This document shows, in pieces, positions 17,384 to 25,781 of a stretch of DNA of 64,000 nucleotides; the stretch's first letter is position 1, and each line of letters begins with the position of its first letter. Under the pieces are notes generated by a model. It ran no database searches. It was not told the DNA's origin and worked only from the letters and a program-made list of their open reading frames with translations. Both the position numbers and the translations under genes were made by a program. The DNA is from Curvibacter lanceolatus ATCC 14669 (GTDB lineage Bacteria > Pseudomonadota > Gammaproteobacteria > Burkholderiales > Burkholderiaceae_C), in the NCBI RefSeq assembly GCF_000381265.1, contig NZ_KB906280.1:1-64000 (forward strand), given 5' to 3'.

Positions 17384-20104
17384 GTGGCTCTCCTAGAGAA
17401 CATCCTTCACCGCCGCCCTCCAGATGCACAGCTGCCAGCCGAACGCTGGCGCCGCGGCGGCATGGTGGCGCTGGGGGTGTTGGCCTTGCTGACCTACATC
17501 GGCCTGATGTCTTGGGGGCTCAAGCAATCGCACGATCGTGAGTTCGAGCTGGCCCAACACAGCCAGGAAAACCTGGCCAAGGTGCTGGAGAGCCACGCCG
17601 CCGCCACGGTGCAGAAGATCGACACCGTGCTGTTGGCCACCCAGTTGCGTCTGGGCGAGAGGCTCCAGGGGGAGCGCAATGCCCCCCGGGCGATCAACGC
17701 GGCTCTGGCCAAGTACCTGGGCTTGATCACCGAGTCGCAGAGCCTGCGGGTGGCCAATGCCGAGGGGGCCTTCATCTACGACGCCGCCGGCACCCTGTTC
17801 TCTGCCAGCATCCGTGACCGTGACTATTTTTTGAGGAATCAGGCCGATCCCAGCGGGCAACTGGTGATCTCCGATCCAATCTTTGCCCGCATCACCCACA
17901 ACTGGGTGATCACCCTCAGCCGGCGCATCGATGACCGTGACGGCCGGTTTGCAGGACTGGTCCAGGCCGCGGTTCGGGCCGATCATTTTCAGGATTTTTA
18001 CCAGGGCCTGAAGCTGGGGCCGGGCCGCACCGTGGCCTTGCTCGATGACCAGATGCGCCTGGTGGCCCGCTTTCCGGAAGCGCCCGAGCGCCTGGGCAAA
18101 CCCCTCGGCAGCCCCGCGCTGCGAAGCCTGATCGCCGAGCGGCGCACAGAAGCCATCTACTCTGCCCCTTCAGCGGTGGACGGGGTGGAACGCCTGTTTT
18201 CGCTGCGCAAGATCGGCACCCACCCCTTGTATGTGCTGGTGGGGTGGGAATACACCGAGTTCATGGCGAACTGGTACCGCCAGGTGTTCTGGGCCGCCTT
18301 GAGTGCGGTGATTCTCGCCCTGGTGCTGCTCGGCTGGGTGCTGGTCTGGCTGCGGACCTATGACGAGGCCCGGCGCCTGGCCCGGGGGATGACGGAAGCC
18401 TACGAAACCACGGTGCACCGCACGCGGGCCCTGCTCGACAGCCTGCCCGACCCCGCCTGGCTCTCGGACCGCAACAGCTGCATGATCGCCGTGAACCAGT
18501 CCTACTGCCGCGCCAGCGGCAAGGCGGAAGAGGCGATCGTCGGCCGCTCCGTCGCCGAGATCTGGCCGGCCGAGGTGGCCGCCGAGATGTCCCGGCAGGA
18601 GGCCGAAACCCTCAACAGCCTGCAGCAGCGTCGCCGCGAGTCAGTGCAGGACATCGCCGACGGCAGTCGCCGCAGCTACGAACACATCTCCACACCGGTG
18701 CTCGATTCCAGCGGGCAATTGGTGGGCGTGGCCGGGGTGGCCCGGGACATCACCCAGATCCGCCAGGACGAAGAACGCATCCGCGACCTGGCCGAGCACG
18801 ATGCGCTGACCACCTTGCCCAACCGCACCCAGCTGCACCAGCGCCTGACGCAGGCCCTGGCGCTCACCGTGGGCGAACAGGCCGGCATTGCGCTGATGTT
18901 TCTCGACCTCGATCACTTCAAGAACATCAACGACACTTTGGGCCATGACGTGGGCGATGAGCTGCTCAAACAGGTGGCACAACGCTTGCGGGCCCACCTG
19001 GATGCCCGCGACACGGTCAGTCGCCAGGGCGGTGACGAGTTCATCGTGCTGCTGCAGCAGGCCACCGGGCCGGCCCAGGTGGCCCAGATCGCGCAGCGCC
19101 TGATCGAGGTGGTGTCCAAGCCCTTCCAGGTCGGCCGGCATGAGTTGCAGGTCGGGGTGAGCATCGGCATCAGCACGTACCCCGGCGACGGCGTGGACAT
19201 CGGCTCCTTGCTCAAGAACGCCGACACGGCCATGTACCAGGCCAAGGCGGCTGGCGGCGGTGCCTATCAGTTCTTCACCGCGGAGATGAACGCCCACATC
19301 ATGGTCCGCGTGGCCCTGGAAAACAGCCTGCGCCAGGCCATCCGCAACCAGGAGTTCGAGCTGCACTACCAGCCCCAGGTCGACGGGGCCAGTGGCGAAC
19401 TGCTCGGCCTGGAAGCCCTGATCCGTTGGAACCACCCTGAGCAAGGCCCGATCTCCCCGGCGCGTTTCATCCCGATCGCCGAGGAGGCCTACCTCATCAA
19501 CCCCATCGGGGAATGGGTGCTGCGCGAGGCCTGCCGCCAGGCCCGGGCCTGGATGGACCAGGGGCTGGCGCCGAGGGTGATGGCCGTCAATCTCTCGGCG
19601 GTGCAGTTCCGGCAGCAAAACCTGGTCGACCAGGTGGCCAGAGCCTTGCAGGAGTCAGGCCTGGAGGCCCGGTGGCTTGAGCTTGAGATCACCGAGAGTG
19701 CCTTCATCCACAACACCGAGCGCATCATCGAATTGCTGGCCCAGTTGCGCGGGCTGGGGGTCAAGCTGTCGGTGGACGACTTCGGCACGGGCTACTCCAG
19801 CCTCGGCTACCTGAAGCGACTGCCCTTTGACAAGATCAAGATCGATCAGTCCTTTGTCCGCGACCTGCCTGGCAGCACCGACGACGCCGCCATCACCCGG
19901 GCCATCATCGGCATCGCCGGCAGCCTTCACAAAGAAGTGATCGCCGAAGGCGTCGAGACCGCCGAGCAGCGCAAGTTCCTGCTGCGCCAGGGCTGCCTCA
20001 GCATGCAGGGCTACTTCTTCGCCCGCCCCATGCCCGCGCGCGCGCTGGAGGCCTGGCTGCGCGCCGGCAAGGTCGATGTCGAGCCCGTTACATTGCAGAG
20101 TTGA
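17384..20104 (+). CDS. Membrane sensor with PAS, GGDEF and EAL domains (cyclic di-GMP turnover)
   Basis: A 906-aa protein. TM1 (about 28-46) and TM2 (about 300-322) bracket a periplasmic sensor resembling a Cache domain (DRDYFLRNQ, ITLSRRIDDRDGRFAGLV). A PAS domain follows (about 345-460), then GGDEF (motif GGDEF intact near residue 549) and EAL (EALIRW near residue 677, with NLS, ELEITES, DDFGTGYSSL, KIDQSF and EGVET). Both catalytic signatures are complete, so diguanylate cyclase and phosphodiesterase activity are both possible. The start is a GTG at 17384; no better codon is seen in the 370 bases upstream, which instead hold repeat copy A. Confidence 0.93.
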   Translation: MALLENILHRRPPDAQLPAERWRRGGMVALGVLALLTYIGLMSWGLKQSHDREFELAQHSQENLAKVLESHAAATVQKIDTVLLATQLRLGERLQGERNAPRAINAALAKYLGLITESQSLRVANAEGAFIYDAAGTLFSASIRDRDYFLRNQADPSGQLVISDPIFARITHNWVITLSRRIDDRDGRFAGLVQAAVRADHFQDFYQGLKLGPGRTVALLDDQMRLVARFPEAPERLGKPLGSPALRSLIAERRTEAIYSAPSAVDGVERLFSLRKIGTHPLYVLVGWEYTEFMANWYRQVFWAALSAVILALVLLGWVLVWLRTYDEARRLARGMTEAYETTVHRTRALLDSLPDPAWLSDRNSCMIAVNQSYCRASGKAEEAIVGRSVAEIWPAEVAAEMSRQEAETLNSLQQRRRESVQDIADGSRRSYEHISTPVLDSSGQLVGVAGVARDITQIRQDEERIRDLAEHDALTTLPNRTQLHQRLTQALALTVGEQAGIALMFLDLDHFKNINDTLGHDVGDELLKQVAQRLRAHLDARDTVSRQGGDEFIVLLQQATGPAQVAQIAQRLIEVVSKPFQVGRHELQVGVSIGISTYPGDGVDIGSLLKNADTAMYQAKAAGGGAYQFFTAEMNAHIMVRVALENSLRQAIRNQEFELHYQPQVDGASGELLGLEALIRWNHPEQGPISPARFIPIAEEAYLINPIGEWVLREACRQARAWMDQGLAPRVMAVNLSAVQFRQQNLVDQVARALQESGLEARWLELEITESAFIHNTERIIELLAQLRGLGVKLSVDDFGTGYSSLGYLKRLPFDKIKIDQSFVRDLPGSTDDAAITRAIIGIAGSLHKEVIAEGVETAEQRKFLLRQGCLSMQGYFFARPMPARALEAWLRAGKVDVEPVTLQS

Positions 20105-20205
20105 AGGCCGATGTTGGGCTGATAGCGGACTGGTGGACGGCTGACGCCTTCTCGCCTGCCGCTGAGCCAGCTCGGCCGCTTGATGGCGACATCAGGCGGG
20201 CGCTA

Positions 20206-20835
20206 TCAGGCCTTGGGGCGCAGGTAGTCCGGCCCCCGGGCCTGGAGCTCGGCGCTGCCGTAGCGCACGCTGGCCGGGTAGTACTCGGCTGCCAATTGCA
20301 CCTGGCCGGCCACCTCGTCACCCGCCGCGCTGGCGATGAAGGCCAGCATCAGGTCAATGCCTGCCGACACGCCAGATGATGTCCACACCGAGCCATCCTG
20401 CACGTACCGCTCTTCGAGCACCGTCACATCGCCCAGTGCCCGCAGGCGGTCCAGCGAAGCCCAATGGGTGGTGGCCTTCTTGCCCGACAACAGGCCGGCC
20501 GCATGCAACACGAACGAGCCGGTGCACACCGACAGCATGGCTTGTGCGTGGCGGGCCTGGGCCGCCACAAAATCGAGCAGCACCGGGTTGCTTACCTCGC
20601 GGCGCGTGCCCTGGCCACCGGGCACCAGCAGGAAGTCCAGCGGCGGGCAGTCGGCAAACGACACATGCGGGTTGATCGACAGGCCCTTGGCACAGCGCAC
20701 CGGCCCATCGTTTTGCGCCACGATGAGGCAGGGCGAGGGGCCCTCTGCCACCTTGCTCCACATGGTGAGCATTTCCCAAGGGCCCGCAAAGTCGAGCTCT
20801 TCCACGTCGTTGAAAACCAGAATGCCAAAGTTCAT
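20206..20835 (-). CDS. DJ-1/PfpI family protein (isonitrile hydratase-like)
   Basis: A 209-aa protein of the glutamine-amidotransferase-like fold. The N-terminal GILVFNDVEELDFAGPWEML and the nucleophile-elbow Cys in SVCTGSFVLHAAGLL are characteristic, followed by THWASLDRLRALG and SSGVSAGIDLMLAF. The closest described enzymes are isonitrile hydratases and ThiJ-like proteins; there is no AraC domain fused. It is cytoplasmic and stands alone, divergent from the small-gene pair at 20942. Confidence 0.85.
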   Translation of the reverse strand: MNFGILVFNDVEELDFAGPWEMLTMWSKVAEGPSPCLIVAQNDGPVRCAKGLSINPHVSFADCPPLDFLLVPGGQGTRREVSNPVLLDFVAAQARHAQAMLSVCTGSFVLHAAGLLSGKKATTHWASLDRLRALGDVTVLEERYVQDGSVWTSSGVSAGIDLMLAFIASAAGDEVAGQVQLAAEYYPASVRYGSAELQARGPDYLRPKA

Positions 20836-20885
20836 CTTGAAGCCTCTTTGCTCTGCGCGGTTGAGCAGTGCTGGTAAGCCTTTTT

Positions 20886-20921
20886 ATGACACTTTCAGTC
20901 CGCTGTGGCTATGATGTGTCA
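20886..20921 (+). promoter_or_regulatory. Promoter with overlapping inverted repeat, upstream of the small-gene pair
   Basis: A -35-like ATGACA (20886-20891) and -10-like TATGAT (20910-20915) are 18 bases apart. The arms TGACAC (20887-20892) and GTGTCA (20916-20921), flanked by T- and A-runs, form an inverted repeat straddling the promoter, as expected for a repressor site. Activity is not shown. Confidence 0.45.
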
Positions 20922-20941
20922 AAAAATTTCAGGGGGAATTC

Positions 20942-21157
20942 ATGGCCACACCACAGGATGCGGTTCAGCTGCTCATCACGATACTCGAGTCTTTGAACTC
21001 GGGGGCACCAATGAAGGCCGCCGCGGCAGAAGGCCTTGGGTATGCCGGAGGCTTTGATGCGCGAGCCGCGCTGATCAAGGCGCTGACCAGTCCCAACCGC
21101 GGCTTGGAGGTCCGTGTCGCTGCCGCCAAAGCCCTCGGCCGAGCTGCCCGGGATTGA
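20942..21157 (+). CDS. Small HEAT-repeat-like protein
   Basis: A 71-aa protein, MATPQDAVQLL onward. Two helical units, MKAAAAEGLGYAGG and VRVAAAKALGRAAR, look like PBS-lyase/HEAT repeats, which mediate protein contacts. A purine-rich GGGGG site precedes the ATG. The stop overlaps the TTG start of the next gene (TTGA), so the two are probably translated together. No function is known to me. Confidence 0.6.
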   Translation: MATPQDAVQLLITILESLNSGAPMKAAAAEGLGYAGGFDARAALIKALTSPNRGLEVRVAAAKALGRAARD

Positions 21158-21432
21158 GCCACCTTCTCACGCTCTCAATCCACCAGGCCACCCCGGGTCT
21201 GTACCGAGCCAGGGTCTCGCAGGGTGATGTGGAGGTCACAGAGCCGAGTTATCACCAGAACGTTGAGTCGGCGATCTTTGACCGCGCTGGCCCTGCTGCC
21301 TGGGAGGGCATCATGGGCTTCCATGTCTGGTACGGAGGCATCTACGTCGGCACCTTCCCGATCGAACTCATAGAGTCCAGGGAAAGCGAACTGGGGGACT
21401 TTTTGTCCGCACTGTCTCAGGCTCTTGCATGA
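21154..21432 (+). CDS. Small protein of unknown function, coupled to the HEAT-like gene
   Basis: A 92-aa soluble protein read from a TTG at 21154 that overlaps the previous stop. The central part (VTEPSYHQNVESAIFD, GIMGFHVWYGGIYVGTF) is neither hydrophobic nor repetitive. I do not recognise the family. The overlap and lack of other starts support coupled translation; a hairpin follows at 21440. Confidence 0.5.
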   Translation: MSHLLTLSIHQATPGLYRARVSQGDVEVTEPSYHQNVESAIFDRAGPAAWEGIMGFHVWYGGIYVGTFPIELIESRESELGDFLSALSQALA

Positions 21433-21439
21433 TTCGGTG

Positions 21440-21460
21440 GTGCCACTTGCCCAGTGGCAC
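21440..21460 (+). terminator. Hairpin after the small-gene pair
   Basis: Perfect 8-bp arms GTGCCACT and AGTGGCAC with a five-base loop, eight bases after the stop codon. The T-run is poor. Confidence 0.45.
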
Positions 21461-21612
21461 TTGGCGCGCGCAAGAGCCAGGAACCTGACGAGTTCCTGCA
21501 CAGGCCCCCTGCAGGCCGCAGGGCCGCAAAGACGTTATGGCGGCGCAGGCGTTCGTTTTGTCGCTGGTTCCAGCCTGTCCGCGGCTCATGCCAGCCGCTG
21601 AACACATGGCAA

Positions 21613-21666
21613 AAGGGCCACGCATCAGCGAGGCCCTTGATGATTGACGCACCTGCTGAGGTGCGT
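21613..21666 (-). terminator. Two hairpins at the end of the midcut-type gene
   Basis: On the minus strand the first hairpin has arms ACGCACCT/AGGTGCGT (21647-21666) and the second AAGGGCC/GGCCCTT (21613-21638). The second is followed by TTTT, which suits a Rho-independent terminator for the gene at 21677-22174. Confidence 0.55.
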
Positions 21667-21676
21667 TCATCCAACG

Positions 21677-22174
21677 TCAAATGGGGCAGAAGTTGCTGAC
21701 CGTGCAACTTGCGGTCGGCGCAAGGGTCGGTAAATTGGTGCAAGTGCCTGTAGGCGTCGGGGAGCCTGTCACGCTCGTGATCTTGACGGTGATGCCAGTG
21801 TTGTTGATCACGTTTCCGGTGTTCCCGCAGTTCAAGGTGACCGAGCCGCCGCCCTGCTGGATGAGTGACGTGTCTGCATTGGCCGTGGCGAGAGCCTCCT
21901 GCCCGAAGTGTCCACCCGCCAGTGCCAGGGTGCCGGCTCCCGCGGCCAAGAACAAAGCTGCCAATGGCTGGCCCTGCAGGCGCGAGCGAAGGTACCGGTA
22001 GCTGAGCAAGGCCATGAGAGCGGCCAATGCCAGCAAGGTCCACTCGGAAAGGGTCGGCACGTTGGCCCCAGCGGGCACGTAGGTGACGACCGCACTACCG
22101 CCGGCGAAGGCCAGAGTCCCCCCGAGCGAGGCAGTTAAAGCCAGAAGCAGACGTGAAATTTTGGCGAAGGTCAT
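21677..22174 (-). CDS. Midcut-by-XrtH type protein (internal IPTL/VPTLSEW sorting signal)
   Basis: A 165-aa exported protein. Residues 1-24 are a signal peptide. VPTLSEW (39-45) followed by a hydrophobic helix (46-57) and a basic cluster RYLRSR (60-65) is the tripartite signal normally found at the extreme C-terminus of IPTL-CTERM proteins cut by exosortase H. Here it is near the N-terminus and is followed by a second membrane segment (about 70-88) and a Thr/Asn-rich domain with Cys 117, 145, 157 and 163. This matches the layout of proteins described as 'midcut-by-XrtH'. No exosortase gene is in the window. The ATG at 22174 is chosen because the signal peptide begins there. Confidence 0.65.
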   Translation of the reverse strand: MTFAKISRLLLALTASLGGTLAFAGGSAVVTYVPAGANVPTLSEWTLLALAALMALLSYRYLRSRLQGQPLAALFLAAGAGTLALAGGHFGQEALATANADTSLIQQGGGSVTLNCGNTGNVINNTGITVKITSVTGSPTPTGTCTNLPTLAPTASCTVSNFCPI

Positions 22175-22617
22175 CGGTGATTCTTTGAAGTTGTAACAAA
22201 GTTTAAGCGAAAATTCGGTCCCGTGTTCGGCCAATAGGAACCTTGGTGACCGCAACCCATCCGTTGCATGCACCTTCATGGGCAGGCTTGTAGGTTGAGG
22301 CGCTTGCAGGGCCGGCACACGCCCATCTGCATTTTGCGAACAAGCATCCGCCTTTTGCTTCGTAGCCGGCGCGCCCTGGCGCATCAAGAATCAGCAGCAC
22401 AGGCCGGCGAGTGCTACCCATGGTGGGCGAGGAAGACTTGGCCGTGCCCTTCGAGCGCCCGCGCACCTTCGAAGACCTGGTGACCGAACCCGATGACGGC
22501 CGCCTCAAGCGGCGCATCCTGAAGGCCTTGCGGCATGGCGAGGCGGGGGCTGCACCCCGCGATGCCGACACCGAAGCCCAGCCCCTGCCTCGCGCCGCCT
22601 GAGGCGGCCTGAACGTG
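22175..22617. other. Gap with only a doubtful short frame
   Basis: The 443 bases between the midcut-type gene and the racemase gene hold no clear gene. On the plus strand a frame open from 22366 to 22602, with ATG at 22420, could encode about 60 residues (VGEEDLAVPFERPRTFEDL ...), acidic then basic. It has no good ribosome site and I do not recognise it. It could be the 3' end of a lost gene. Confidence 0.3.
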
Positions 22618-23313
22618 TCAGCGTGGGCCCGGGCTTCCTGAACCTTCAGCCTGGTTTGCTGAACCTCGCATGGCAGACAGACGCTGGCGAAGCACTCTGA
22701 CGGCACTGTCGACAGTGCTCAGGACCTTGACGCCGGTGGCCTTTTCGCAGGCCTCCCGGGCTCGCGCCATGCTGAACTGCGCCAAGGCCACCAGATCACA
22801 GCCTTCTTCGACAAGGCGACGTGCACGGTCCACGATCAAGGCATCGTGGGTAGCCACATCGCCCGCGTTGAGGGCAGCCAATGCACCACCAGCCATTTCG
22901 AGGCGCAAGGCAACATGTCCAGGAAATTCGAGCGGCATCGATTCAAGGGTGGGCGCAAACGTGGCAACCAGACCGATGCGTCGTCCCTGGCCCAGGGCCT
23001 CCTCGATCATGGCCTCGTTCGGCTTGAGCACCGGAATGGCTGAATGCCTGCGAGCCACCCGTTCGATGCAGGGACCAAAGGCCGAGCAGGTGAACAGGAT
23101 CGCATCGGCCCCTGTGGCGACGGCATAGCCCGCCAGCGTGCTGAAGCGGTCGTGCATCACCTCATTAAGCCCCAGGCCTTGACTTGCCAGGTCGGCGGAG
23201 AGGCTGTCATCCAGCAGATTCATCCGTTGCGCCTCTGGCCAGTCGCGGGCCATGGCCAGGTTGATGGGGGCCACGGAGTGACTGAGGGCGTGGATCAGTG
23301 CGATGCGCGTCAT
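22618..23313 (-). CDS. Aspartate/glutamate racemase family protein
   Basis: A 231-aa protein of the Asp/Glu/hydantoin racemase fold. The first catalytic-type Cys is visible in AILFTCSAFGPCIE (about residue 75), but the position of the second catalytic Cys reads VALAQFSMARA, with no Cys. Two-base racemases need both, so it may be a one-Cys relative with decarboxylase or other activity. The start at 23313 gives the family N-terminus MTRIALIHAL. It is the last gene of a likely operon with the binding protein and aminotransferase. Confidence 0.8.
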   Translation of the reverse strand: MTRIALIHALSHSVAPINLAMARDWPEAQRMNLLDDSLSADLASQGLGLNEVMHDRFSTLAGYAVATGADAILFTCSAFGPCIERVARRHSAIPVLKPNEAMIEEALGQGRRIGLVATFAPTLESMPLEFPGHVALRLEMAGGALAALNAGDVATHDALIVDRARRLVEEGCDLVALAQFSMARAREACEKATGVKVLSTVDSAVRVLRQRLSAMRGSANQAEGSGSPGPR

Positions 23314-23320
23314 GGCCAGC

Positions 23321-24238
23321 TCAGATGCCTTTGGACGAGGGGTTGAGGAAGGCGTCACGGGTTTCGGCATTCATCGGGTAGTTGATGTTGATGCCCTTGG
23401 GAGGGATCGGTGCCATGAACCACTTGTTGTAGAGCCTGTCCATCTCGCCCGATTTCATCATCCCTGTGACCACACGGTCGACCAGGGCCTTGAATTCGGG
23501 GTCGTCCTTGCGGAACATCAGCGACTGGTTCTCGGTGCGCAGACTTTCGCCCACGATGGCGAAATCCTTGGGATTGCGCGCATTGGCGATCTGCCCAGCC
23601 AACAGGATGTCGTCCAGCACAAAGGCAGCGGCCCGTCCGCTCTCCACCAGCAGGAAGGACTCGGTATGGTCTTTGCCGGCCAGCTGATTGACCTCGAGGT
23701 TCTTGCCTTTGTCGGCCAGGCGCAGCAGGCGAAACGAGGTCGTGCCCGTGGTGGTGACCACCGTCTTGCCTTGCAGGTCGGCAATGCTTTTGATGCCTGA
23801 ATTGGCTTTGACGGCCATGCGGACGTTGTAGCGGAAGATGTCAGGCGAGAAGGCCACATCCTTCTGACGCTCGACCAGATTGGTGGTTGAGCCACACTCG
23901 ATGTCCACCGTGCCATTGGCCACCAGCGGGATCCGATTCTGCGAGGTGACGGGTTGGTACCGCACCTCGATGTTGGGCAGCTTCAGCTCACTCTTGAGGG
24001 TCTCCAGGATCTTGTGGCAGATGTCCAGGCTGTAGCCGATGGGCTTGGGCCCCCCATCCACATACGAGAAGCCGAACGAAGCCTCCCGATAGCCCAGGGT
24101 CACCGAGCCTGTGTCGCGGATTTTCTGGAGGGTTGAGATCTCTGCAGCCGATGCGGCGTTCGCGGCAAGGCCGATGGCAGCCAGGGCAAGCACTGAAGTC
24201 AGCCAGGAGCTCAGCAAAGGGGGGTGGCGTTGGGTCAT
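23321..24238 (-). CDS. Amino acid ABC transporter substrate-binding protein (GltI-like)
   Basis: A 305-aa periplasmic binding protein with a signal peptide ending near ANAASAAE. The pattern ISTLQKIRDTGSVTLGYREASFGFSY, followed by PIGYSLDIC and VDIECGSTTNL, is typical of the glutamate/aspartate-binding GltI group. GAGGTG precedes the ATG. The gene stops 8 bases before the racemase start, so they are co-transcribed. No permease genes are present here. Confidence 0.9.
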   Translation of the reverse strand: MTQRHPPLLSSWLTSVLALAAIGLAANAASAAEISTLQKIRDTGSVTLGYREASFGFSYVDGGPKPIGYSLDICHKILETLKSELKLPNIEVRYQPVTSQNRIPLVANGTVDIECGSTTNLVERQKDVAFSPDIFRYNVRMAVKANSGIKSIADLQGKTVVTTTGTTSFRLLRLADKGKNLEVNQLAGKDHTESFLLVESGRAAAFVLDDILLAGQIANARNPKDFAIVGESLRTENQSLMFRKDDPEFKALVDRVVTGMMKSGEMDRLYNKWFMAPIPPKGININYPMNAETRDAFLNPSSKGI

Positions 24239-24278
24239 GAATACACCTCGGGGTTGAAGAATCGAACGGGGGAAGACA

Positions 24279-25613
24279 TCAGTGCGCCTGCGCGGGCACG
24301 ACAGCCTCGACGGCCTGGGCCAGCAAGGTGGCGATCTGCTGCAATTGATCGTGGCTGGCGATGTAGGGCGGCGCCAGCAGCACGTGGTCGCCCTGCAGGC
24401 CATCCACGGTGCCGCCGAAGGGATAGCACAGCAGGCCTAGCTGCATGGCCTTCTTTTTGAGGTGCACGTTGACCTTGTCCGAGGCGGCAAAAGGCCGCTT
24501 GCTGGCGCGATCTGCCACCAGCTCGATGCCCCAGAAGAAGCCACGCCCCCGGATATCGCCCACATGCGGGTGACTGCCCAGGGCGGAGCGCAGCATCTGC
24601 CCGAACAGAGCACCGTCATGCCGGACCTTGGCCAGCAGTCCGTCACGCTCGATCACCTGCTGCACGGCCAAGGCCGCAGCGCAGGCCACCGGGTGCCCGA
24701 GGTAGGTGTGCCCATGCTGGAAGAACCCGCTGCCGGCCGACATGGCGTCAACGATGTGCTTTTGCGCCAGCACCGCACCGATGGGCTGATACCCGCCCCC
24801 CAGGCCCTTGGCGACGGCGATCAGATCGGGCACCACCCCCTCTTGTTCGCAGGCGTGCAAGGTGCCGGTTCGGCCCATGCCGCACATGACCTCGTCAAGG
24901 ATCAGCAGCACGCCATGGCGTCGGCACACGGCCTGCACCGCCTTCAGATAGCCTGGCACGGGGGTCAGCACACCGGCGGTGGCTCCGCCCACCGTTTCGG
25001 CCACGAAGGCCAGCACGCTTTGCGGGCCTCGCGCCAGCAGGGTGTCTTCCAGCTCCTGGGCCAGCCGCAGGCCATAGGCCTCGGGGGTTTCACCCTCATG
25101 CTGGTCACGGTAGGGGTAGCAGGGCGACACATGGGTGGCTTCGACCAGCAGCGGCGCAAACGGGGCCCGGCGCCACTCGTTGCCACCCACCGCCAGAACC
25201 CCCAGCGTGTTGCCGTGGTAGCTCTGCCGCCGCGCGATGAAGTGCGTGCGCTGAGGCTGGCCGATCTCCACGAAATACTGGCGCGCCATCTTCAGTGCGG
25301 CCTCCATGGCTTCTGATCCGCCGCTGACGAAATAGGCATGGCTGGTGCCCGCCGGGGCGGTCCGGACCAACTGGTCGGCCAACTGCTCGGCCACCTCGGT
25401 GGTGAAAAAGCTGGTGTGCGCATAGGCGATCTGATCGATCTGGCGGTGCATGGCGGCCAGGACATCCGGGTGTGCGTGTCCGAGCGACGAAACGGCGGCC
25501 CCGCCCGAGGCGTCGAGGTATTCGTGGCCGCTGGCGTCACGCAAATACAGTCCGCGTCCACCGACCGCTACCGGCGGCAGGTGGTTCAGATGGCGGTGGA
25601 AGACATGGGTCAT
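24279..25613 (-). CDS. Class III aminotransferase (PLP-dependent)
   Basis: A 444-aa fold-type I enzyme. The PLP lysine lies in LIAVAKGLGGGYQPIGA, preceded by LILDEVMCGMGRTG carrying the Asp that contacts the pyridine nitrogen; YFVSGGSEAMEAALKMAR binds the phosphate. These are the marks of class III omega-amino acid aminotransferases (COG0161/COG0160). With the neighbouring binding protein and racemase-like enzyme it suggests uptake and breakdown of an amino acid or omega-amino compound. The gene is divergent from an RpiR regulator with an operator-like repeat between them. Confidence 0.92.
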   Translation of the reverse strand: MTHVFHRHLNHLPPVAVGGRGLYLRDASGHEYLDASGGAAVSSLGHAHPDVLAAMHRQIDQIAYAHTSFFTTEVAEQLADQLVRTAPAGTSHAYFVSGGSEAMEAALKMARQYFVEIGQPQRTHFIARRQSYHGNTLGVLAVGGNEWRRAPFAPLLVEATHVSPCYPYRDQHEGETPEAYGLRLAQELEDTLLARGPQSVLAFVAETVGGATAGVLTPVPGYLKAVQAVCRRHGVLLILDEVMCGMGRTGTLHACEQEGVVPDLIAVAKGLGGGYQPIGAVLAQKHIVDAMSAGSGFFQHGHTYLGHPVACAAALAVQQVIERDGLLAKVRHDGALFGQMLRSALGSHPHVGDIRGRGFFWGIELVADRASKRPFAASDKVNVHLKKKAMQLGLLCYPFGGTVDGLQGDHVLLAPPYIASHDQLQQIATLLAQAVEAVVPAQAH

Positions 25614-25650
25614 GGCCTGCTTGGGATGAAAAGTTGATGACGGCCCAAAT

Positions 25651-25676
25651 GTACCATTTAAATATATAAATGGAAC
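25651..25676. promoter_or_regulatory. Imperfect palindrome between aminotransferase and RpiR genes
   Basis: Arms CCATTTA (25654-25660) and TAAATGG (25667-25673) with a six-base AATATA centre, extended by GT and AC one mismatch further out. The 26-base AT-rich element stands out from the GC-rich surroundings, 38 bases before the aminotransferase start. It is a good candidate site for the divergent RpiR protein. Confidence 0.5.
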
Positions 25677-25781
25677 AAATGATCCAAATTGAGATCAACC
25701 CTCCGCTTGGGCTCCGACCGGCCGGACATCCGCTAAAGTGGCCGAAACTCAAAGTCAGCCCGCACCGGGCGCACGGCACCC

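Noticed and set aside
21461-21600. A cyclic di-GMP (GEMM) riboswitch, suggested by GCACAGG and CCGCAAAG
   Set aside because: The conserved GCAAACC segment and the second stem-loop are missing, and no gene lies downstream on the same strand.
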